Of a stretch of 6,430 nt of DNA, positions 1 through 5,352 are shown piece by piece. Position 1 is the stretch's first letter, and each line of letters begins with the position of its first letter. The position numbers and the translations under genes are program-made. The stretch is from assembly GCA_030823965.1 (NCBI GenBank), contig JAVBYP010000257.1, forward strand, positions 1-6,430, given 5' to 3'. Below the pieces are notes generated by a model. It did no database searches. It was not told where the DNA came from and was given only the letters and a program-made list of their open reading frames with translations. The DNA is from Sideroxydans sp. GTDB taxonomy: Bacteria > Pseudomonadota > Gammaproteobacteria > Burkholderiales > Gallionellaceae.

Positions 1-42
1 TATCGAGGGATTCCGGCACGTACCGTGCCGGATGGTTCGATA
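1..42. repeat. Nested inverted repeat (hairpin) upstream of hemH
   Basis: An inner perfect 9-bp stem (TCCGGCACG at 12-20 with CGTGCCGGA at 24-32) closes a 3-base loop, TAC. An outer 6-bp stem (TATCGA at 1-6 with TCGATA at 37-42) encloses it across an internal loop of 5 and 4 bases. No T-run follows on either strand, so it is not a standard intrinsic terminator, although it could end an upstream gene with help. It begins at the window edge and may continue to the left. It could also be a dispersed palindromic element or a protein-binding site. The pairing is read directly; the role is unknown. Confidence 0.6.
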
Positions 43-43
43 T

Positions 44-57
44 GGCCTACGGCCTAC
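44..57. repeat. Tandem 7-base repeat (GGCCTAC x2)
   Basis: Two perfect, directly abutting copies of GGCCTAC lie at 44-50 and 51-57, just after the nested hairpin. A related GGCCTA string recurs at the hemH start (99-104, within ATGGCCTATAAC), so a slightly degenerate ATGGCCTA motif occurs at both 42-49 and 97-104. This is short enough to be chance. It is recorded because it lies in the only non-coding stretch ahead of hemH. Confidence 0.4.
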
Positions 58-96
58 TCACCACGAACGGTCTAATGACTGTCCGAGATAAAACAA
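58..96 (+). promoter_or_regulatory. hemH leader with weak -10-like box and weak RBS
   Basis: TCTAAT at 71-76 matches five of six bases of the sigma-70 -10 consensus, but no convincing -35 lies 16-18 bases before it. A short GAG at 85-87, nine bases before the ATG at 97, is the only Shine-Dalgarno-like string. hemH may have a weak promoter here or be read from an upstream gene outside the window. I see no riboswitch or clear operator. Confidence 0.2.
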
Positions 97-1185
97 ATGG
101 CCTATAACGTCGAACCCAGCTTCACCCACGGCACACCAGAGAAGACAGGCATCCTGCTGGTCAACCTCGGCACGCCCGATGCACCGACTGCACAAGCAGT
201 GCGCCCCTATCTCAAAGAATTCTTGAGCGACCCGAGAGTTGTCGAGATCCCCAAGCCGATCTGGTGGTTGATCTTGAACGGCATCATCCTCAACGTGCGC
301 CCCAAGAAGTCAGCAGCGAAATACGCCAGCGTGTGGTTGCCCGAAGGCTCACCACTACGTGTCTATACGGCGAAACAAGCGACTTTGCTAGAAGGCTATC
401 TAAGTGAGCGTACCAAAGCGCCTTTCGTTGTGGACTACGCGATGAGCTACGGCAATCCTTCCATCGTCAGCGTGATGCAAAAACTCAAAGCGCAGAACTG
501 CACACGCATCTTGGTGGTGCCTCTGTATCCCCAGTACGCCGCCAGCTCAACAGCCACCGTGTTCGACCGTGTGTTCGCCGCTGTGCAAACAATGCGCAAC
601 ACACCCGCTATCCGCACCATCAAACACTTCCACGATGACGCGGGCTACATCAAAGCATTGGCTGCGAACGTGAATGAATACTGGGCGAAGAACGGCCGTC
701 CCGAAAAATTAGTGATGAGTTTCCACGGCGTGCCGCAATACACTCTGGAAAAAGGTGATCCCTACCACTGCGAATGCCTGAAGACAGGTCGATTACTCGC
801 AGAAGAACTCGGGCTGAGCAAAGAACAATATGTGGTGAGCTTCCAGTCTCGCTTCGGCAAAGCGGAATGGGTGAAGCCTTACACCACGGCGACTTTGCTT
901 GAACTAGGCAAGCAAAAGACCAAGCGCGTGGATGTGGTCTGCCCTGGGTTCGTTGCGGATTGCTTGGAGACGCTGGAGGAGATCGCGATGGAAGGTAAGG
1001 AAGATTTCCAACACGCGGGTGGCGGTGAATACAACTACATCCCCTGCCTCAATGACCGCAGCGATTGGATGCACGCTTTCACCGATCTAGTAATGAATAA
1101 TCTGCAGGGTTGGTTGATCGAACCGAATACAGCCGAACTGGAACAAAGCAGAGTGCGCGCATTGGCACTCAGTGCGAAGCAATAG
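97..1185 (+). CDS. hemH: Ferrochelatase (protoporphyrin/coproporphyrin ferrochelatase)
   Basis: This enzyme inserts Fe(II) into the porphyrin ring in the last stage of haem synthesis, in the cytoplasm or at the inner membrane. The 362-residue product spans the whole family. It has the N-terminal [11 protein letters not shown] motif (residues 20-30), the LPEGSPL segment (81-87), the [18 protein letters not shown] segment (142-159), the SFHG motif with the expected catalytic His210, the proteobacterial YHCECLKT stretch (223-230), and [14 protein letters not shown] (282-294), where Glu291 is the likely partner of the catalytic His. There is no C-terminal membrane extension of the cyanobacterial type. 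The ATG at 97 gives the usual short lead-in before the first motif; its ribosome-binding site is weak. The 3' end runs tail to tail into the PilZ gene with one base between the stops. Haem from this pathway would also supply c-type cytochromes, and so possibly the haem-binding cyclase nearby, but that link is only inferred. Confidence 0.97.
   Translation: MAYNVEPSFTHGTPEKTGILLVNLGTPDAPTAQAVRPYLKEFLSDPRVVEIPKPIWWLILNGIILNVRPKKSAAKYASVWLPEGSPLRVYTAKQATLLEGYLSERTKAPFVVDYAMSYGNPSIVSVMQKLKAQNCTRILVVPLYPQYAASSTATVFDRVFAAVQTMRNTPAIRTIKHFHDDAGYIKALAANVNEYWAKNGRPEKLVMSFHGVPQYTLEKGDPYHCECLKTGRLLAEELGLSKEQYVVSFQSRFGKAEWVKPYTTATLLELGKQKTKRVDVVCPGFVADCLETLEEIAMEGKEDFQHAGGGEYNYIPCLNDRSDWMHAFTDLVMNNLQGWLIEPNTAELEQSRVRALALSAKQ
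1151..1170 (-). terminator. Possible weak hairpin terminator for the minus-strand operon, inside hemH
   Basis: A 6-bp stem (GAGTGC at 1151-1156 with GCACTC at 1165-1170) encloses an 8-base loop. Read on the minus strand it begins 16 bases past the PilZ stop and is followed by TGCTTTGTTC, which is only moderately T-rich. It lies within hemH codons, and an alternative 5-bp pairing with AGTGC at 1171-1175 competes with it. It is the only hairpin I found near the convergent junction, so it is noted as a weak candidate. Confidence 0.2.
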
Positions 1186-1186
1186 T

Positions 1187-1912
1187 TCAGGCCAGACTGA
1201 TCCTTTCAGCTTCAAGTTGCACCATGTAGCGTTGGATGACGTTACTGGCGCCCCTACCCAGATTCTCGAACTGAAGACCGACGCGGTGAATTTGCTCACC
1301 GCTTATTGTCTTGGTGCTTGACCACTGTCCGCGAACACGCACGCTGATAGGCACTCTGCCAATCTCTGGAAAGTCGATACTGCAACCTTCCAGAATCTCC
1401 CCTTGAACAAAGATGGCGGGCAGCTCACCTCTAACAGTGACACCGATGCCGCCCACACTCATATTGAACAGCGTCGCTTCGATGACCTCGTCCTCTGTCG
1501 GTATCTTGCATATCAAGGCTAGCTTTCCTTGGGGCGTATCGAGGCGGAAATATTCACGACGTTGGATACGTTCAATCACTGAAGGGACGTGCATCGAGAA
1601 CGCATACTTACCATCAGGCATGGTCACTAACTGTAGATGGGTCGAATACCAGCGCACCTTGATGTCGGTTTGCGTCACGAAATTCACATGCTTACTATCG
1701 ACGATACGCGCATTGATCTTGTCATCTGTCGCCACGTCGATGCAGACATATTTTTCATCACCACTGACATATAACACTGAAGTGACCAACACCACACCAT
1801 CATGAGTCTCGAGCGTGATCAGAGTCTTTTGTTTGGCTAAATTATCAAGGATGAAGGTGATCTCGCGATGGCTATGGATCGCAAAAGGTGAATCGTCTAT
1901 GGAATGCGTCAT
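1187..1912 (-). CDS. YcgR-type PilZ domain protein, predicted c-di-GMP receptor
   Basis: The 241-residue soluble protein has the two-domain layout of YcgR. An N-terminal YcgR-like beta domain (about residues 12-110) is followed by a PilZ domain (about 114-235). Both c-di-GMP-binding signatures are present: the arginine motif in IQRREYFR (Arg119-x3-Arg123, preceded by Arg118) and the N-x-S-x-x-G motif (Asn150, Ser152, Gly155). No signal peptide or membrane segment is visible. Proteins of this type change shape on binding c-di-GMP and act on a partner; E. coli YcgR brakes the flagellar motor. No flagellar gene is in view, so the target is open. Its ATG overlaps the glycosyltransferase stop in an ATGA, and only a weak, distant GAG lies upstream, which suggests translational coupling. 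It is the last gene of the minus-strand run. Ligand binding is predicted from motifs, not shown. Confidence 0.9.
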   Translation of the reverse strand: MTHSIDDSPFAIHSHREITFILDNLAKQKTLITLETHDGVVLVTSVLYVSGDEKYVCIDVATDDKINARIVDSKHVNFVTQTDIKVRWYSTHLQLVTMPDGKYAFSMHVPSVIERIQRREYFRLDTPQGKLALICKIPTEDEVIEATLFNMSVGGIGVTVRGELPAIFVQGEILEGCSIDFPEIGRVPISVRVRGQWSSTKTISGEQIHRVGLQFENLGRGASNVIQRYMVQLEAERISLA

Positions 1913-2994
1913 TTCGTTGTTCTCATCATCATTGATTGCAGGGTATCTGCTGCTTCATGCACGCCAGAACCGACCAATGCCGGCTTGCGCTTTGCCGTAA
2001 AGGCTCCATCCAGAACCGATCGCATAGCCCCTTGTTCTAAAATTTCCTGCTCTACCTCTAACCCTATCCCATTCTGCTGCAACCATTCCACCAGATATGG
2101 CTGCTCTGGCCACTCTCCGCGCGATACATAGATGACCGGCACCCCAGCATGTGCCGCCTCGGCAAAGGTGCCGTACCCCGGTTTCGTCAGCACGGCATCA
2201 CAGGATGCCATCAGATCGCTGAAGCTCATCCCCATCGTTTCCAATGCGAATGTATCGTCACGTTGAATATTCCATGCTTGCGGGACCAGCCAACGTACAC
2301 CTGAGATACGCGGCCACTTTTCCATCGGCAGACTGTAATCGATGCCACCCATCGCCACAAGCACCAGCTTGTCGCCTACTTTTCCGCTGCATCTGGATAG
2401 TGCCAAAGACCTCTGCGCCACGCCTACTTGCGCGATCGGCGCGATCGTTCTCACGCTGCTCAGGCTCTCCATCGGCATCGTCGGGCTGACCTTTAGAAAA
2501 ATCTCAGCGCAGTCGTAAGCTGCGAGCATCTGCCCATAGATGGCCCGACTCTCGGTGTCGTCGGGCGCATAGTGACGATAGATGTCTGCCCAGTTCAAAC
2601 AACACATCGCGACGGCGGGAATCCCTGCCACCTTGGCAGCAGCCAGCGACTTGTAGGGGACGTTAGCGAACAGGATATAAGGCTGCAACTCAAGCATCTC
2701 ATGCGCCGCCTGCGCCACCTTGGCCTCCCAATCAGCGTGATACTCACGATAGCTTGCCAAACTAAGAGGCACATCCACCGCTACCGCATCGAACATGGCC
2801 ATGCCAAAGTCAAGTGCGGTATGGATATGTTGGAACGAACAATGAAAGCGTTGCTGCAGATAGTCTGTCGTCGCGGCAGAACGGACCGTGACACGAAGGT
2901 CGGGGAGGCGCCGCGCTAGCTCATTGACTACCGGCGCAGTCTGCGCGATGTGGCCATAGCCATGTGCAGTGATATCGACCAGCAGGTGCTTCAA
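1909..2994 (-). CDS. GT-B-fold glycosyltransferase-like protein of unknown specificity
   Basis: The 361-residue soluble protein looks like a two-Rossmann-domain (GT-B) glycosyltransferase. Its N-terminal DITAHGYGH (His11 to His15) resembles the glycine-rich first loop of MurG and of the glycosyltransferase-like domain found at the N terminus of plant L-arabinokinase. The linker is followed by a second strand (LVLVAMGGIDYS, 210-221). A MurG/UGT-like donor-site segment follows: KPGYGTFAEAAHAGVPVIYV (271-290), then WPEQPYL (295-301). No membrane segment or signal peptide is seen. The start is TTG at 2994, overlapping the cyclase stop in TTGA. The next ATG is Met64, which would remove the HGYGH loop, and there is no other plausible start. 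The only Shine-Dalgarno-like string is a weak GAAG, so coupling to the cyclase is likely. Donor and acceptor cannot be told from sequence. It lies between cyclase and PilZ genes, so its product may be a c-di-GMP-controlled glycan or a glycosylated protein; this is inference. A non-catalytic relative is possible. Confidence 0.75.
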   Translation of the reverse strand: MKHLLVDITAHGYGHIAQTAPVVNELARRLPDLRVTVRSAATTDYLQQRFHCSFQHIHTALDFGMAMFDAVAVDVPLSLASYREYHADWEAKVAQAAHEMLELQPYILFANVPYKSLAAAKVAGIPAVAMCCLNWADIYRHYAPDDTESRAIYGQMLAAYDCAEIFLKVSPTMPMESLSSVRTIAPIAQVGVAQRSLALSRCSGKVGDKLVLVAMGGIDYSLPMEKWPRISGVRWLVPQAWNIQRDDTFALETMGMSFSDLMASCDAVLTKPGYGTFAEAAHAGVPVIYVSRGEWPEQPYLVEWLQQNGIGLEVEQEILEQGAMRSVLDGAFTAKRKPALVGSGVHEAADTLQSMMMRTTK

Positions 2995-4697
2995 GATACT
3001 TCGCGCTGATACAACTTGAAGTTATTGCGGCCACTTTGCTTCGCTACGTACATCGCTTCATCTGCACACTTGATGAGTGATTCGGCATTTTCAGCATCGT
3101 CCGGATAGATCGCAGCCCCGATACTGAAGGTCACTGTCGTCACATGCTTATCGAGCAGATGTGGGCGCGACATCGCCTCCATGATCTTTGCGGCGACGCG
3201 CTCGACATCCTGCGCGGTATTGATGTTCTCCAGCAATATCAAGAACTCATCCCCCCCTTGTCGACACAAGGTATCCGACTCGCGCAAACAGTCAGTAAGA
3301 CGTTCCGCCACAGATTGCAACAACTGGTCGCCCGCAAGATGTCCCAAGGTGTCATTGATCGATTTGAACTTATCCAGATCGAGGAACATCAAGCCCACCT
3401 TGGTCTTGTTTCGGTCCGCGATGATCAAGGCACGTTGAAGTCGGTCTTGGAACAAGGCGCGGTTCGGCAACTTGGTCAATGAGTCATAGTGCGCAAGGAA
3501 CTCGATCCGACGCTCAGCTTCTTTACGCTTAGTGATATCCGAGAAGGACGAGATGTAGTTGATGACCTGCCCCTTGGCGTTCTTCACAGCACCGATGGAA
3601 AGCCATTCCGGATATATCTCACCGTTCTTACGCCTGTTCCATATCTCGCCCGACCATTGCCCGGTGACTTCGATCGCTTCCCACATGTGCCTGTAAAAGT
3701 CTCCTGTCTGCTTGCCCGAACTCAGCACCTTCGGATTCTTTCCGATCACTTCTTCAAGAGAATATTGGGTGATCTGCACAAAAGCTGGATTAGCCGCAAG
3801 GATGTTCTTATTTGCATCGGTGATGATGATGGCCTCACCACTGTTCTCGAACATCTTGGCGAACAGCTCTAGTCTCTCATTGGCACTTTCCAAGCCATCC
3901 AACAGCTGATTGAAACTTTGCGCCATATCGCCGATATCCGCATTCAGCTCATCCACCTCTACCCGTTTGGAAAGGTCGTTACTACCTCGTATAGCGCGCA
4001 TGGCGATCTGCAACTTACTCACAGGCATCGTGATATTGCGATTGATCACAAAGCGCACGAATAAAGAGATGAAAACCAACAAAAGGAGCTGGATAGCCAC
4101 ATGACCTATCCATAACCAGTTCTTGATATCGGACAGTTCTAACTCTTCTGCTGTCAGATCGATGGTCACACTGGCCGCGCCATTCACACCACCTGGGCGG
4201 TTGGTATGGCAACTCAGACAATTGGTACCTCTAAAATTCTCCTGTGCGATGAAGGGTACGACGACACGCAACGCCGACCGCCCATTTTCCGTAGTGACAC
4301 GATTGAACACGACTCGGCCAGATGAGAGAACTTGCCGGTCTACCTCATCCACTGGCTGTTCTTCTGCCAAGCCAGCCCCGTACTGATCGTTGATGGCTTG
4401 ACCACGAATGATGCGCACCTCAAGTATCCCTGGCGAAGCAGCCATCTTTTGCACGAACATCTTTCGATTGTCTGGGTCAGATATCGTCCCAGTCAACATC
4501 ATCATGTTCATGCCGTTGATCAGGCCATCGGCTGTTTCCTCGGCACGCGCCTCAGCAGCACGGTCGATCTGCGCCTCGAAACGGGCCTCAACCCACCACA
4601 CCAATAGGAAGAAAACGACGATCAACGCGCCTTGAATGATCAGGTGCAGTTTCCCCTGAACACCTAATGCATGCCAGTGTCGTCTTATCAGTTCCAC
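2991..4697 (-). CDS. Membrane diguanylate cyclase with periplasmic haem-c sensor, HAMP, PAS and GGDEF domains
   Basis: The 568-residue protein should make c-di-GMP from two GTP. Domain order: membrane helix (about 17-37), periplasmic sensor (38-193), second helix (194-217), HAMP linker (218-272), PAS domain (about 280-390), GGDEF domain (about 398-563). The active site is canonical GGDEF (481-485), with LDLDKFKSINDTLGH upstream (438-452). An inhibitory I-site RxxD (Arg472 to Asp475) sits the usual five residues before it, so product feedback is expected. There is no EAL domain. The sensor has one CxxCH haem-c attachment motif (Cys160, Cys163, His164) and, in its first helix, a methionine cluster NMNMMM-like at Met63, 65, 66 and 67. 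Both face the periplasm in the predicted topology, as covalent haem attachment requires. The start is GTG at 4697, set by AGGAG five bases upstream. The likely cue is redox state or a small gas or ligand, inferred from the haem motif alone. The gene follows orn by 31 bases. Confidence 0.93.
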   Translation of the reverse strand: MELIRRHWHALGVQGKLHLIIQGALIVVFFLLVWWVEARFEAQIDRAAEARAEETADGLINGMNMMMLTGTISDPDNRKMFVQKMAASPGILEVRIIRGQAINDQYGAGLAEEQPVDEVDRQVLSSGRVVFNRVTTENGRSALRVVVPFIAQENFRGTNCLSCHTNRPGGVNGAASVTIDLTAEELELSDIKNWLWIGHVAIQLLLLVFISLFVRFVINRNITMPVSKLQIAMRAIRGSNDLSKRVEVDELNADIGDMAQSFNQLLDGLESANERLELFAKMFENSGEAIIITDANKNILAANPAFVQITQYSLEEVIGKNPKVLSSGKQTGDFYRHMWEAIEVTGQWSGEIWNRRKNGEIYPEWLSIGAVKNAKGQVINYISSFSDITKRKEAERRIEFLAHYDSLTKLPNRALFQDRLQRALIIADRNKTKVGLMFLDLDKFKSINDTLGHLAGDQLLQSVAERLTDCLRESDTLCRQGGDEFLILLENINTAQDVERVAAKIMEAMSRPHLLDKHVTTVTFSIGAAIYPDDAENAESLIKCADEAMYVAKQSGRNNFKLYQREVS

Positions 4698-4702
4698 AGT
4701 AG

Positions 4703-4707
4703 CTCCT
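4703..4707 (-). promoter_or_regulatory. Strong Shine-Dalgarno site fixing the GTG start of the cyclase
   Basis: On the minus strand the sequence reads TAGGAGCTACTGTG. AGGAG at 4707-4703 stands five bases ahead of the GTG at 4697-4695. It is the best ribosome-binding site in the minus-strand run and lies in the 31-base gap after the orn stop. It supports the GTG start and suggests that this is where ribosomes load for the cyclase-glycosyltransferase-PilZ part of the message. Confidence 0.75.
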
Positions 4708-4728
4708 ATGAGAGGCGGCGTATTTTGA

Positions 4729-5274
4729 TCACAACTTCAGGAAATTATCGCGATAGTGCTTCATCTCGGCGATGGACTCATAGATATCCGCCAACGCCTC
4801 GTGCTTGCCATGCTTCTTCAAGGTGCTGGCCACTTCCGGCTTCCAGCGCTTCGCCAGTTCCTTTAGCGTGCTCACATCGAGGTTGCGATAGTGAAAGTAG
4901 TCTTCCAATTTAGGCATCCAACGCGCCATGAAGCGACGGTCTTGGCAGATGGAGTTGCCACAGATAGGGGATGTACGAACTGGCACATGCTCTTTGAGGA
5001 ATTCGATGAACTGCGCTTCGACAGCCGCTTCATCCAGCGTGGACGCTTTGACCTTATCGATAAGACCTGACTTTCCGTGGGTGGATTTATTCCAGTTGTC
5101 CATGCCATCCAACACGATATCGGATTGATGAACCACCAGTGTCGGCGCTTCTGCGATGGTGTTCAGATCACCATCCGTGACGACCATAGCCACTTCGATG
5201 ATGCGGTCTGTCTCAGGTACAAGTCCGGTCATTTCCATATCGACCCAGACGAGGTAGTTTTGGTTTTGTGCCAT
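4729..5274 (-). CDS. orn: Oligoribonuclease (DEDDh 3'-5' exonuclease)
   Basis: Orn degrades RNA oligomers of a few nucleotides, chiefly dinucleotides, to mononucleotides in the cytoplasm. In Pseudomonas aeruginosa it is the main enzyme that cleaves pGpG, the linear product of c-di-GMP breakdown. With the ATG at 5274 the protein is 181 residues, the same length as E. coli Orn as I recall it. It carries all five DEDDh residues at matching places: Asp12 and Glu14 (VDMEMTG), Asp112 (QDRRF), His158 and Asp163 (KHEALADI). [11 protein letters not shown] (105-115) and [15 protein letters not shown] (132-146) are characteristic. The frame stays open upstream to a TTG at 5337, which would add 21 residues ([10 protein letters not shown]...) with no family counterpart, so the ATG is preferred although its ribosome-binding site is weak. 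The gene is divergent from the M48 protease and is followed by the cyclase 31 bases on, which puts pGpG removal and c-di-GMP synthesis in one probable operon. Confidence 0.97.
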   Translation of the reverse strand: MAQNQNYLVWVDMEMTGLVPETDRIIEVAMVVTDGDLNTIAEAPTLVVHQSDIVLDGMDNWNKSTHGKSGLIDKVKASTLDEAAVEAQFIEFLKEHVPVRTSPICGNSICQDRRFMARWMPKLEDYFHYRNLDVSTLKELAKRWKPEVASTLKKHGKHEALADIYESIAEMKHYRDNFLKL

Positions 5275-5352
5275 AATTCGCCGCGCTTTCAAATGAATGA
5301 GGCGCGCATTGTTACATAGCTTGACCACCCTCTCCAACGACTATCCGAACCC
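5275..5352. promoter_or_regulatory. Divergent intergenic region between orn and the M48 protease gene
   Basis: This 78-base gap must hold the start signals for both directions unless promoters lie within the genes. For the protease, TTGACC at 5321-5326 resembles a -35 box, but no good -10 follows before the ATG at 5353. For orn, TTGGAG (5337-5332) followed 17 bases on by TAACAA is a poor match. Neither gene has a clear Shine-Dalgarno string here. I see no palindromic operator. The exact promoter positions are unresolved. Confidence 0.3.

Noticed and set aside
1..42. CIRCE-type HrcA operator ahead of hemH
   Set aside because: hemH lies next to heat-shock genes in some betaproteobacteria, but the repeat here lacks the TTAGCACTC / GAGTGCTAA arms and has a 3-base loop rather than a 9-base spacer.
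1413..1805. A 130-codon open frame on the plus strand within the PilZ gene
   Set aside because: It is antisense to a gene with clear YcgR and PilZ motifs, its product has no recognisable domain, and there is no ribosome-binding site of note.
2572..2919. A 115-codon open frame on the plus strand within the glycosyltransferase gene
   Set aside because: It lies opposite the N-terminal domain of the glycosyltransferase and has no motif, promoter or neighbour that would support it.
3489..3872. A 127-codon open frame on the plus strand opposite the PAS domain of the cyclase
   Set aside because: The minus-strand frame encodes an unmistakable PAS-GGDEF protein; the plus-strand frame has no family features.
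4697..4728. c-di-GMP riboswitch ahead of the cyclase gene
   Set aside because: The orn-cyclase gap is only 31 bases, far too short for a GEMM-type aptamer, and no matching structure is seen in the other gaps.
5275..5337. N-terminal 21-residue extension of Orn from a TTG codon
   Set aside because: Orn family proteins start just before the VDMEMTG motif. The extension has no counterpart in E. coli Orn and would occupy most of the divergent promoter region.
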